Under the pieces are notes generated by a model. It made no database searches. It worked only from the letters and a program-made list of their open reading frames with translations, and was not told where the DNA came from. The position numbers and the translations under genes were made by a program. This document shows, piece by piece, positions 6,754 to 14,591 of a stretch of DNA of 64,000 bases. The DNA comes from Streptomyces actuosus (GTDB lineage: Bacteria > Actinomycetota > Actinomycetes > Streptomycetales > Streptomycetaceae): NCBI RefSeq assembly GCF_016921115.1, contig NZ_JAFFZS010000005.1, positions 1 through 64,000 of the forward strand, written 5' to 3'. Every line of letters begins with the position of its first letter. The stretch's first letter is position 1.

Positions 6754-8880
6754 TCACCGGTCGGCCGAAGCGGAACCCTCGGTGTCGCGGTTGGCGAGCG
6801 CTTGGGCGACGCGGTCGCGGGCGACGACCATCACGCCGTCGGACTTGTACGGCTCCGCGCCGACGTCGTCCAGGACGCGCTTGAGGTCGATGAACGACCA
6901 GCCGCCGTAGGCGTCCGCGTTCCGCGTGGCCAGCCGCGCCAGTACGTCCTTGGTCCGCACGCGGGGCGCGTCGCCGATGACGGCGGCGATGTCGGCGAGC
7001 GGATCGTGTTCCTCGCCCCGTTCGATGGTGTGCAGGGTGGTGACGCCGTCGCGCAGGGCCTTGGCCCGGTCGGTGAGGGCTTCGGCGGCGTCGTCGTCGA
7101 TGTAGTGCGTGCGCACCGTGAGGGAGGACTGCCCGGCGGGGATGGTGATGCCGTCGGAGGCGACGACCAGGGTGCCCCGGTCCAGGCCAGGCCGCAGCAG
7201 GTTCGGCGCCGCCCCACCGTCCACGGCCTTGTCCCCGAGGGCCATGCGGGCCTGCGACTCGGTTCCCAGGGCGAGTGAGGCGCGGGTGTGGGCGCCCTCG
7301 CGGACCAGCTTGGGCAGGTTCTCGTTGGTGGGGTCCTGGGTGCCCTGCCACATGAGCACGTTCACGGCCCGACCCTGGTTGTGGATCTTCCGGACGGCCA
7401 TGAAGTACCGGGAGTTGGCCTTCGAGCCACCGTAGGGGCGCTTGTCCTCGTCCTTGGCCGGGCACATGAACGCCACCTGCGCCTCGTCGACCAGTACGAT
7501 CAGCGGCGGAAACGTCGTGCCGGCCGGGGCCTGGATGCGGCGGTTCATCTCGTCCACCGCGCCCTCGACCATCTCGGTCACCTGGATCACGTGCTCGTCG
7601 GTCGGTCCCTGGATCAGGGTGGTGGCGAGTCCGTCGAACATGGCCCAGTCGCCCACGCCCTTGAGGTCGCCCATGAGGAACTGCACCGACTTGTCCAGCG
7701 CCAGCCACAGGGCCAGGGAGCGCAGGGCGACGGTCTTGCCCTGGTTCGAAAGCCCCGTGATGAGCAGGTGCCGCTGATACAGGCTCAGCGCGGCGGCGTC
7801 GCCGCGCAGGTCCTGACCCCAGGGTGCGCGGCCCTTGGCGTAGTCGGCAGTCATCGTGTCGTCGACCACGAGCGGGGACGGGCCGATCGGCTCGTCCAGC
7901 GCGCCGGAGTCGGCGATCCACAGCCGCACGGTGCGGGCGGCGGTCGGGATGGTGATGAACACCTCGTGCTCGTGCCGGGTCAGGTTCTCGGCCAGCTTCC
8001 GGCGCCGGTTCTGCACCTCGACCGTGGACACCCCGGAGGGAAGGGCCACGTCGACCTCCACCCCGCATCCGGCGATCCGGATCGGTCCGAGCATGGAGGC
8101 ACCGGCGTCGCCCATTTCCTTGATGGCGTTGCGCAGGGCGGGGACGCCGAGGTCGCGCAGGGCCTTGACCACGATCGAGGGGGTGATCGGCTCCCCCTCA
8201 CTCGACCGCACGTTCGCGGGCAGGGCCCAGGTGGGTGCTGCCTGCTGCTTGCGGCCGACCGACCACAGGGCCAGCAGCGCCAGGAACGGGCCGATCGTGA
8301 GGGCCGGTCCCCACACGATCCGCACGATCCGGATCAGCAGAGCGATGAAGTCGATGGTCGCCGACAACGGGGTGATCACGTCGCCGACGTGGCCGCTGTT
8401 AAGGGCCATAACGACGCCGAGGGCTACCAGCACACCGATGCTCATCCCGGCACCGACGACCACGCCCTTGGCGGCCTCCACGGGGGAGTGCAGGAGGTCC
8501 ATGCGGCGGTGGTGGCGGGCGGCACGGAAGCGCTGAAGGCGCTCCTCCCACTCCTCGGCCGCTTCCAGGTTCCCGGCGGCTTCGGCCGCACGGATCATCC
8601 GCTCGTAGCGGGACCCGGTGCGGCCGTCCCAGGTCCGGCGGGCCACGATCCGGCCGCCGTTGATGGTGTAGAGGCCGTGCCGGGCGGCGGCACGCGTGGC
8701 GGTGCGGGTCCGCTCGTGCGTGATGGCGTTCTTCACCGCACGGCCAGAGCGCACCCACAGCGGCACCGGCTTGGCCGGGGCGGGATCGGGGACCACGGTC
8801 AACGTGGTCACGGTCGCCTCATCGGCGATGTCGGCGGGAGGGTCGGGGTTCTTGTGCAAGCGAACGACGTTCTCGGACAT
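6754..8880 (-). CDS. tra: FtsK/SpoIIIE-like conjugative DNA translocase
   Basis: The 708-aa product is the Tra pump that moves double-stranded DNA between mycelia. An N-terminal cytoplasmic segment is followed by TM helices (about residues 140-165 and 180-215), then the motor domain with Walker A ITGLSNQGKT and Walker B PLIVLVDEAQ. A C-terminal winged-helix-like region (about 640-700, RVRTKDVLARLA onward) is where plasmid Tra proteins read the clt repeats. I chose the ATG at 8880 with AGGAG upstream over an upstream ATG at 8910, because a CCCCC-AACAA-GGGGG hairpin (8901-8915) lies between them. It belongs to the leftward transfer operon whose presumed promoter lies near 11.5 kb. Confidence 0.92.
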   Translation of the reverse strand: MSENVVRLHKNPDPPADIADEATVTTLTVVPDPAPAKPVPLWVRSGRAVKNAITHERTRTATRAAARHGLYTINGGRIVARRTWDGRTGSRYERMIRAAEAAGNLEAAEEWEERLQRFRAARHHRRMDLLHSPVEAAKGVVVGAGMSIGVLVALGVVMALNSGHVGDVITPLSATIDFIALLIRIVRIVWGPALTIGPFLALLALWSVGRKQQAAPTWALPANVRSSEGEPITPSIVVKALRDLGVPALRNAIKEMGDAGASMLGPIRIAGCGVEVDVALPSGVSTVEVQNRRRKLAENLTRHEHEVFITIPTAARTVRLWIADSGALDEPIGPSPLVVDDTMTADYAKGRAPWGQDLRGDAAALSLYQRHLLITGLSNQGKTVALRSLALWLALDKSVQFLMGDLKGVGDWAMFDGLATTLIQGPTDEHVIQVTEMVEGAVDEMNRRIQAPAGTTFPPLIVLVDEAQVAFMCPAKDEDKRPYGGSKANSRYFMAVRKIHNQGRAVNVLMWQGTQDPTNENLPKLVREGAHTRASLALGTESQARMALGDKAVDGGAAPNLLRPGLDRGTLVVASDGITIPAGQSSLTVRTHYIDDDAAEALTDRAKALRDGVTTLHTIERGEEHDPLADIAAVIGDAPRVRTKDVLARLATRNADAYGGWSFIDLKRVLDDVGAEPYKSDGVMVVARDRVAQALANRDTEGSASADR

Positions 8881-8979
8881 GCTGGGAGTGCTCCTGACTG
8901 CCCCCAACAAGGGGGCGGGAGTGGAGGGAGTGGGCCGGGGTGGCCGGGTCCGTGGCAGGGATGGCCACCCCGGTGCAGG

Positions 8980-9279
8980 TCAGCGGCCCTGACGGGCCCG
9001 GTTCTCGATGGCGCTGAACTGGGACGGCTCGGTGCGCGGGCCGTCGACCCAGCAGAACGGGCGGATACCGGCGGACGCCTTGAAGACGCGGATGGCGGCG
9101 CCTTGCGGGGCATCGGGCAGGGCGTAGACGCGTCCGCCAGCGAGGGAGGCCAGCAGCCGGGCGCCGTGGTGCTCGCACCCGTCGGCCCCGGCGTTGACCG
9201 CGTCCAGCACGGTCACCACGACCGGACCGACGCAGGCTGTGGGGTCTTCCGGGTGGGCGGCAGGGCAGCGACCGGTCAT
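8980..9279 (-). CDS. small conserved transfer-operon protein
   Basis: A 99-aa soluble protein with the pattern CPAAHPEDPTACVGP near the start and GCEHHGARLLASLAGGRVYALP in the middle, suggesting a His/Cys metal site. Its ATG begins two bases after the stop of the preceding gene, so the two are coupled. I know this type only as an accessory gene beside tra in Streptomyces elements; the function is not established. Confidence 0.75.
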   Translation of the reverse strand: MTGRCPAAHPEDPTACVGPVVVTVLDAVNAGADGCEHHGARLLASLAGGRVYALPDAPQGAAIRVFKASAGIRPFCWVDGPRTEPSQFSAIENRARQGR

Positions 9280-9281
9280 GC

Positions 9282-9608
9282 TCACCACCACCCCGACGAC
9301 TTCCTGGCCTTCTTGGCGGCCTTGGCGGCGGCGTACTCGCGCACGATGCGCTGACGCTCGATGTGCAGGGCGGTGATCTCGGCCGTCAGCCGGGTGATGG
9401 CCTGCTCGGAAACGGACTCCAGCCGGTTCTCCTGCCGGGTGGTGCTCTTGCCGCGCAGGACCCGGTACGAACCCCCGGCGAGCGCGCCGAGGACCGTGCG
9501 CCGCTCAAAGCTGTTCAGGGGCCACATCTCGCCCCGGCGGACCGCTTCGAGCTTGCGGTTCGCCTTGCTGATCTCGCGGTCGATACTGCGGGTGTCGGGC
9601 TTGCCCAT
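9282..9608 (-). CDS. small helical protein of the transfer operon
   Basis: A 108-aa highly charged protein, predicted almost wholly helical. An N-terminal DREISKANRKLEAVRRGE segment and a C-terminal coiled-coil-like half (about residues 60-105) end in AAKAAKKARKSSGWW. It has no signal peptide or membrane segment. It lies between SpdB and the small metal-site protein in the same direction with almost no spacing. Its position suggests a partner of SpdB or Tra, but the family has no function known to me. Confidence 0.7.
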   Translation of the reverse strand: MGKPDTRSIDREISKANRKLEAVRRGEMWPLNSFERRTVLGALAGGSYRVLRGKSTTRQENRLESVSEQAITRLTAEITALHIERQRIVREYAAAKAAKKARKSSGWW

Positions 9609-9629
9609 GGGTGAGGACTCCTCAGTAGG

Positions 9630-10511
9630 TCACGGTGCGGAGCGGGAGGGGTAGACCACGACGCGCTTCCACGCGGCGCGCAGACGCACCTCGGAGGCGG
9701 AGTGGCCGGCCGCGCGGAAGCGGATGGCCATCTCGCGGTAGGACAGGGCGGGCGTCTCGCTGTGCCGGATCTCCTCGACCAGCGCGTCGAGGGCGGCGTT
9801 CGAGAGGGCGTTGCCGTCGCCTGCACGGAGTGCGACGGGCTCTGACGGCCCCCACACCGGCAGCTCCCACGCGGCCGTGACGTCGGGCGTGACGCGGGCC
9901 GTCACGCTGGTCAGCGCCCTGCCGGTGTCCTCACCCCGCCGTGTCGTCTCCAGCGTCGACCACGCGTCGGCGAGGGTGGCGGCGGTCCTGGCCTGGACAC
10001 GTGCGACGCGCGCGCCAGCCGCCGTCACGGCCGTCAGCCGGGTCTCCTCGGTGCAAGCATCGGCGCGCAGCCGGGCACGGGCCACGGCCGCTTCGTCGCG
10101 GGCCTCCTGCTGGATTCCCGCGATGGCGTCCAGCGCGGCCGGGGTGAGCGCGGTGCGCTCCCACAGGCCATGCACCAGCCACAACGCCTTCGCCGCGACC
10201 GGGAGCCACGCCACGGCCAGCCACGCGCCGCGCGAGTGGTCGGCCATCAGCGCGTGCGCGACCAGCACGCCCGTGGCGACTGCCCCGAACGACCAGCCGA
10301 CGGCGGTCACCGCGCGGCTGTGGTCCCCCTGCGCGGCCAGCCTGCGCTCGTAGGCCAGGGTGGCCAGCCACCCGCCGTCGATGCCCAGTCCGACGACCAG
10401 GGCGACGGGCCACGGCATCGCGGTGCCCAGCCACATCACCACCACGGCCAGGGTGAGCACCATGGAGACCGCCGTCATCGTGACGGCGGGCAGTACGGTC
10501 CTGGCCTTCAT
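9630..10511 (-). CDS. spdB: SpdB-like multi-TM spread protein with C-terminal HTH-like tail
   Basis: The 293-aa protein has about four TM helices in residues 1-125 (for example TMTAVSMVLTLAVVVMWLG and AVGWSFGAVATGVLVAHALM). A helical Ala/Arg-rich region (130-200) and a C-terminal domain follow, with LSYREMAIRFRAAGHSASE resembling a helix-turn-helix. SpdB proteins of Streptomyces plasmids are membrane proteins needed for intramycelial spread after Tra-mediated entry. The ATG at 10511 overlaps the stop of the DUF6284-like gene, as is usual for this pair. A further upstream start would run through unrelated sequence. Confidence 0.8.
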   Translation of the reverse strand: MKARTVLPAVTMTAVSMVLTLAVVVMWLGTAMPWPVALVVGLGIDGGWLATLAYERRLAAQGDHSRAVTAVGWSFGAVATGVLVAHALMADHSRGAWLAVAWLPVAAKALWLVHGLWERTALTPAALDAIAGIQQEARDEAAVARARLRADACTEETRLTAVTAAGARVARVQARTAATLADAWSTLETTRRGEDTGRALTSVTARVTPDVTAAWELPVWGPSEPVALRAGDGNALSNAALDALVEEIRHSETPALSYREMAIRFRAAGHSASEVRLRAAWKRVVVYPSRSAP

Positions 10512-10777
10512 GCCGCACCACCGGGCGCACTCGCGCCGGCCGTACGGTTGGCCAGGTCCCGCCACGCGGCCAAGGCCCGGTTGCGCGCCCTGCGGATCCG
10601 GCGGGCGTCCACCTCGTTCACCGGCCGGTCCAAGGCCTTGATCTGCACGTCCAGCAGGTCGACCTCCGCCAGGATGACGGGCATCTCCTGCTCGATCGCG
10701 TCCAGCTCCGCATCCGTCGGCTCCATGAAGTCGGCGAACGCGGTAACAGCGTCCTGAACAGTCACGATGTGATCCAT
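10508..10777 (-). CDS. DUF6284-like small protein
   Basis: An 89-aa acidic helical protein. The segment EPTDAELDAIEQEMPVILAEVD, with DRPVNEVDARRIRRARNRAL following, matches my memory of the DUF6284 family, which is regularly encoded directly before SpdB in Streptomyces elements. Its last codons overlap the spdB start (ATGA). No enzymatic motif is visible; a scaffold or regulatory role within the spread machinery is only a guess. Confidence 0.75.
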   Translation of the reverse strand: MDHIVTVQDAVTAFADFMEPTDAELDAIEQEMPVILAEVDLLDVQIKALDRPVNEVDARRIRRARNRALAAWRDLANRTAGASAPGGAA

Positions 10778-10815
10778 TGGGTCGCGATTCCTTCCAGGGG
10801 TGTACGGCCCGAACA

Positions 10816-10845
10816 GCGCCCCCGGAGCTGCAACTCCGGGGGCGC
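10816..10845 (-). terminator. 12-bp stem hairpin inside the transfer operon
   Basis: A perfect inverted repeat (GCGCCCCCGGAG, six-base loop, complement) lies between the 58-aa gene and the DUF6284-like gene. It could attenuate transcription between the first small gene and the rest of the transfer operon. Confidence 0.5.
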
Positions 10846-10891
10846 GCGCCGTTGCGATGGCACCCCGCGCCGTGCGCGCGGGGGAGTGCTG

Positions 10892-11068
10892 CTACTGGCT
10901 GTCGTTGACGTCGTCGATCAGGACGTTCTGCCCGTAGCCGTCCCGCAGACGGACGATCTGGAAGAAGCTCCCGCCCACGTCCGTGATCCGGTGCGTCTCG
11001 CCCTCGTACTGCACGTCGGTACCGACCTGGTCGACGTTCGGGTGCTTGGGGTTGGTCAGCCTGCGCAT
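10892..11068 (-). CDS. 58-aa conserved small protein, first gene of the transfer operon
   Basis: A 58-aa protein (MRRLTNPKHPNVDQVGTDVQ...) with an alternating beta-strand pattern and the phrase FFQIVRLRDGYGQNVLIDDV, like a small SH3-type barrel. AGGAG eight bases before the ATG at 11068 supports this start over an in-frame ATG at 11101. It is the first gene after the operator-controlled promoter region near 11.5 kb, about 430 bases downstream, so its mRNA would have a long leader. Function unknown. Confidence 0.65.
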   Translation of the reverse strand: MRRLTNPKHPNVDQVGTDVQYEGETHRITDVGGSFFQIVRLRDGYGQNVLIDDVNDSQ

Positions 11069-11713
11069 ACCTGTGTCTCCTCGTGTCGATGGAGAGGACA
11101 AGAGCCGGTCCCGCGACCAGAGCGGTCAACGGGGCCACCGACTCCCCACGCTCCCGCCCGTACGCCCGCACGCAGAGCGCGGGACGGACGGGCGAGAGAG
11201 GCAGTCGGCCGCAGCAGCGGTGCTGCGAACGAGAACGGACCGGGCTACTGCGTGGCACCGCCGGCCGGTCCGTACCGGCGGCGCCTGGATATGTCGTCGG
11301 TACACACCGACCTCCCGCGTTCGCAGGGACTTGAGGCGCGGCTTCATGCCGCGCGGTCCGTCTTTTCGACTCGGGGAGACGGGGCCCGCATATGCAGTTC
11401 TCAATCAGCCGGCGCTTCCTTCGAACCCGTTTCACGGGGCCCTCCAGGCGCTACCTGCACACCGGGATTCCAGAACCAGCCTGCAATCTGGTGCGCACCA
11501 GTAGAGTGCATCTGGTGCGCACCAGTGTCAAGGTGGTTCGCTGATTCGGTGGCGGTCGAGCCGCCGCGGTGCATCTCCAGAAGACCTCTGGAGGCAGGGC
11601 CGCCGGTAGCCAACAGGGCTTAACTTCCGGCCTGTTAACCCCTGTTGACCTGCGGCAATGTTCGTCATCCTGGCAAGGTGGTGCGAGGGGAACCAACGCC
11701 GGGAGGTGGGCCC
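11069..11713. other. regulatory intergenic region between transfer operon and XRE gene
   Basis: No convincing gene lies here. The region holds the two operators at 11488-11525, a hairpin with 7-bp arms at 11336-11354 that would lie in the leader of the leftward transcript, and the ribosome binding site of the XRE gene (GGGAGG, 11701-11706). Short open frames lack a ribosome binding site and any family resemblance. Confidence 0.6.
11488..11531 (-). promoter_or_regulatory. paired palindromic operators overlapping a leftward promoter
   Basis: Two perfect copies of CTGGTGCGCACCAG lie at 11488-11501 and 11512-11525, 24 bp apart centre to centre, so on similar faces of the helix. On the minus strand, a TTGACA -35 hexamer (11531-11526) directly abuts the first palindrome, and a weak -10 (CACTCT, N17) falls between the two. 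Binding would occlude the promoter of the transfer operon. A third, near-perfect copy precedes the GntR-Nudix gene, which makes its GntR domain the likely binder (KorSA-type control). Confidence 0.7.
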
Positions 11714-12844
11714 GTGAGTGCGGGACTTCGGAGTGCGCGGACGGCGCGCGGGTGGTCGCAGGAGCGGTTGGTTCGCGAGATCGAGCAGTTCGCCCGACGG
11801 AACCTCACGGACGTTGCGTCAACCGCGAGTCTGCGGGTGTACGTGTCCGAGTGGGAGAACGGCAAGCGCACCATCTCTGACCGGTACGCGCGCGTCCTGC
11901 GGCAGCTTCTCGGCGTAACGGATGAGGAGCTGCGGGATTCCGGTCCGGCCCCGGTGGCGCCGACCGCCGACGGCTACGACGACCTACTGAGCCGGATCGA
12001 TTCGGCCAGCAGCGTCAGCGAGTCCATGGTGAAGATGTTCAACGACCAGACTGAGCTACTGCGGACCATGGACCGCCAGAGAGGCGCCGCAGCCCTGGTC
12101 GATCAGATGTCCGGCCATCTGTCCGCCCTCGAAGACGCGCTCAACTTCGCGGTGCTGCCTGCTGCCCGTCGCCCCGTGGCCCTTGCGCTCGCGGGCGCCT
12201 CAACTCTTGCGGCATGGCAGGCAATCGACTCGGGGGCCGTCGAGCGGGCGTGGCGGCACTACGAGCTTGCCAAGCGTGCGGCGCGCGATGCTGAAGAGCC
12301 CATGTACCTGGCCCACGCCATGGGCGAACAGGCGTACGTCCTCTGCGAAGCGGGACGGCCGGCGCTCGCCGTCGACCTCGTGCGGGATGCTCAGCGCACT
12401 GTTGGGCAAGCCGGTTCCGCCCGACTCCGGGCATGGCTGTACGCCGCAGAGGCCGAGATGTGCGCTCATGCTGGGATGCCCGAAGACTGCCGGCGTGCAC
12501 TGGACTCGGCCATGGCCGTCGTCCCGTCGGGCCCCGAGGACCGTGACCCGGACATGCTGAGCATCTTCCTGAACGGCGCGCATCTGGCCCGGTGGCAGGG
12601 CAATGTGCTCGCCCTGCTCGGGGAAGAGTCGGCGGTCACCAGCCTCTACAGCGCGCTCGAAGTGATGGACCCGACCTTCGTGCGCGCCCGGAGTGGGCTG
12701 CACGCCGACCTGGCCCAGGCGCACCTCACGCGAGCCGAGTACGACGAGGCCAGCACGCACCTGCGGCAGGCCCGACTGTTGGCGAGCCGGACCGGTTCGG
12801 TCCGGCAGCGCCGTCGCGTCGACCTGCTCAGTGCGCGGTTGTGA
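11714..12844 (+). CDS. XRE-family regulator with TPR-like C-terminal domain
   Basis: The 376-aa product starts with a helix-turn-helix (residues 1-80: LRSARTARGWSQERLVREIE, then RVYVSEWENGKRTISDRYARVLRQLLG). About 270 residues of helical TPR-like repeats follow (for example AWRHYELAKRAARDAEEPMYL and LHADLAQAHLTRAEYDEASTHLRQARLL). Such HTH-TPR proteins are sensor-regulators in Streptomyces and often control element genes. I chose the GTG at 11714 because GGGAGG lies seven bases upstream. Its 3' end overlaps the convergent GntR-Nudix gene by 17 bp. The ligand is unknown. Confidence 0.85.
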   Translation: MSAGLRSARTARGWSQERLVREIEQFARRNLTDVASTASLRVYVSEWENGKRTISDRYARVLRQLLGVTDEELRDSGPAPVAPTADGYDDLLSRIDSASSVSESMVKMFNDQTELLRTMDRQRGAAALVDQMSGHLSALEDALNFAVLPAARRPVALALAGASTLAAWQAIDSGAVERAWRHYELAKRAARDAEEPMYLAHAMGEQAYVLCEAGRPALAVDLVRDAQRTVGQAGSARLRAWLYAAEAEMCAHAGMPEDCRRALDSAMAVVPSGPEDRDPDMLSIFLNGAHLARWQGNVLALLGEESAVTSLYSALEVMDPTFVRARSGLHADLAQAHLTRAEYDEASTHLRQARLLASRTGSVRQRRRVDLLSARL

Positions 12845-13616
12845 GTCCCTGAGTGCGTCGAGCCGCCAGGATGTGGAGCAGTGCGACCAGGGTTCCGGAG
12901 CCCAGTAGCTCACCCCGGGCCATGAGCCCGGGGATGTCTGCCAGAGGTACCCACTCGATGTGACCGGACTCCTCCGGGTCGCTCGGCGCACCGACCTTCT
13001 CAGCGCCGTGTCCCACGAAGATCTCGTGCGGTGAGTCGACCATGCCGACCATGGGCTGATAGCTCACGACGTGTTCCAGCGATCTGGGACGCCACCCCGT
13101 CTCCTCGATGGTCTCCCGCATCGCCGTGTCCGCAGGGTCTTCCCCCTGGTCGACGATGCCGCCCGGCAGCTCCCAGCCGAATTGCTTCGGTACGAAGCGG
13201 TACCGCCACATCATCAGGACGCGGTCCTGATCATCAATGACGGCTGTGATCGCTACATGGTGAAGCTTCACGACGTGGTGTTCGAACCGCTTCACTCCCG
13301 GCGGCTCCACGTCCCAGAGCTGGAGTTTGACCCATCGGTTGTCGTAGACGTCGCGCTCGCCATGGATTCGCCAGGGCTCCAGCCCTTCGGGCCGCTCAAC
13401 GCTCACCGCGCCCGGTACCCGGTACGAACTCCGTCCCCGGACCTCCAGCAGTCCCTCTGAGACGAGGCGGGCGAGCACCTGCCGTAGGGCTGTCCGGCCG
13501 ATGCCGAGTTCTTCCACAAGCGTGCGTTCCGAGGGGAATTTGTCGCCGGGGGCGTACTCACCTGCCGCGAGTCGCGCGCGAAGCGTCTCGTAGACCTTGG
13601 TCGTCTTCGGTCCCAT
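12828..13616 (-). CDS. GntR winged helix fused to Nudix hydrolase (KorSA-Pif-like)
   Basis: The 262-aa product joins a GntR winged helix (residues 1-70: KVYETLRARLAAGEYAPGDKFPSERTL is the typical opening in two parts) to a Nudix domain (about 115-255). The Nudix box runs over residues 152-175 with G at 153, E at 159, the core RETIEETGW and canonical spacing. In pSAM2, KorSA (GntR repressor of transfer) and Pif (Nudix immunity factor blocking redundant transfer) are separate proteins; here both activities appear to sit on one chain. The ATG at 13616 is 25 bp from a copy of the operator, which suggests autoregulation. The Nudix substrate is unknown. Confidence 0.88.
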   Translation of the reverse strand: MGPKTTKVYETLRARLAAGEYAPGDKFPSERTLVEELGIGRTALRQVLARLVSEGLLEVRGRSSYRVPGAVSVERPEGLEPWRIHGERDVYDNRWVKLQLWDVEPPGVKRFEHHVVKLHHVAITAVIDDQDRVLMMWRYRFVPKQFGWELPGGIVDQGEDPADTAMRETIEETGWRPRSLEHVVSYQPMVGMVDSPHEIFVGHGAEKVGAPSDPEESGHIEWVPLADIPGLMARGELLGSGTLVALLHILAARRTQGLTTAH

Positions 13617-13640
13617 CCGCGGAGCACTCTCCGTTCTGAC

Positions 13641-13654
13641 GTGGTGCGTACCAG
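13641..13654. promoter_or_regulatory. third operator copy before the GntR-Nudix gene
   Basis: GTGGTGCGTACCAG matches 12 of 14 bases of the two perfect palindromes at 11488-11525 and lies just upstream of the GntR-Nudix start codon, as expected for autoregulation. Confidence 0.55.
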
Positions 13655-13768
13655 CGTAGCGGGGATGGGTCACGCTTCCTCCGGCCGTCGGGTAGCCCAT
13701 GGGGCACGTGTGGGGCAGTGGGTCCTCCAAAGGTGGATATGCACAGGCCACGGCGTGATCGTCGCGCG

Positions 13769-13820
13769 GACTGTAAATCTGCCGGCTCAGCCTTCCCAGG
13801 TTCGAATCCTGGCGCCGCCA
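13769..13820 (+). other. attR-like 3' fragment of tRNA-Tyr (GTA)
   Basis: The anticodon arm (CTGTAAA loop, anticodon GTA), long variable arm, T arm (CCAGGTTCGAATCCTGG) and 3' acceptor strand (CGCCGCCA) of a tRNA-Tyr are intact. The D arm is not recognisable and the 5' acceptor strand has at most five partial pairs. It is therefore a 3' tRNA fragment of the kind left by integrative elements that use a tRNA 3' end as attB; SLP1 uses tRNA-Tyr. It marks the right boundary of the element. The other att copy is not in the window. Confidence 0.8.
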
Positions 13821-13826
13821 CACGAC

Positions 13827-13872
13827 CGAAAGGGTCCGTGACCAGCGAAAACGCTGGACGCGGACCCTTTCG
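13827..13872 (+). terminator. terminator hairpin after the tRNA-Tyr fragment
   Basis: Outer 12-bp stem (CGAAAGGGTCCG at 13827-13838 with its complement at 13861-13872) and an inner CCAGCG/CGCTGG stem around AAAA. It is probably the original terminator of the tRNA-Tyr gene, so the sequence from here rightwards is old chromosome. Confidence 0.7.
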
Positions 13873-14591
13873 TCGTTCTCGGGGCGATGTGGGGCTGTTG
13901 TGGTTGAAGATGATCTGGCCATATAGGTACAGTTTGTTCCGCCTTGGTGCGCAGGGTGGGCTGTGAGTGAAGAGGCGGCCGTCCGGTCCGGCGCCGGACC
14001 GGGGAACCGCGATCGAAGCGTTGCCCTCGGGCGTCGTGGTGGGTGCTGGATCTGTTCGGCCTCGGTCGGCGTGCAGCTGCGAACCCAGCGGGTTGCGGGT
14101 GTTCCGGCGTGAACCGGACAGCGTGCCGTGCTCGTGCTTCTCGTGGCGGACGTGGCCGGCTTCTTGAGGTGGCGCACGGCGGCCCGCTGATTGTCGGCGA
14201 AAAGGTCTGGTCGTCGCTGTCGAGGATGCTGCGACTGGCATAGGTGCGTGCGCGGGGAGTGCCGACATCGGTCCCGGAGCTGTTTCGCTGTTTGATGGGC
14301 TGTCGGGGTGGGGCGGTTGGTGAAAGGACTCCTCTCCGTCGTCTCGGGAGGAGGGGCCGCCTCGCGGAGGTGGTCGTTCTGCGCTCCTTTTCGTCCAGGT
14401 CCTGTTCGTCTGGACCGGCCCGTCCGAATCGAATTGCCCTGCATGCTTAATGTCGGCTTTCGCTGTGCGTGGCGACTGCCGGGGTGATCGGGTGTGCCGC
14501 CTTGCTGCTCGAGTGTCTTGAGGGGCGGGCGGGGGAGGTGCGGCGCGAGGGGTGAGTGGAGGTCTGAGCCTCTGCAAGGCATGCTGAATGC
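13873..14591. other. gene-poor chromosomal gap
   Basis: No open frame here has a plausible start, codon use and family resemblance together. The one structure I see is a perfect 20-bp palindrome at 13983-14002 (half-site CCGGTCCGGC). Confidence 0.5.

Noticed and set aside
7288..9354. Plus-strand frame of 688 codons opposite tra
   Set aside because: Gly/His/Arg-rich antisense shadow without ribosome binding site or family resemblance.
11126..11404. Minus-strand frame of 92 codons in the regulatory gap
   Set aside because: No ribosome binding site, Arg/Ser-rich shadow composition, and it lies in the leader of the transfer operon.
13736..13820. Complete tRNA-Tyr gene
   Set aside because: The 5' acceptor pairs only partly (GGTGG) and no D arm with the GG motif is visible, so I call it a 3' fragment (att site).
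13617..14582. N-terminal extension of the GntR-Nudix protein
   Set aside because: The frame is open, but the extension crosses the operator, the tRNA fragment and its terminator and has no protein-like sequence.
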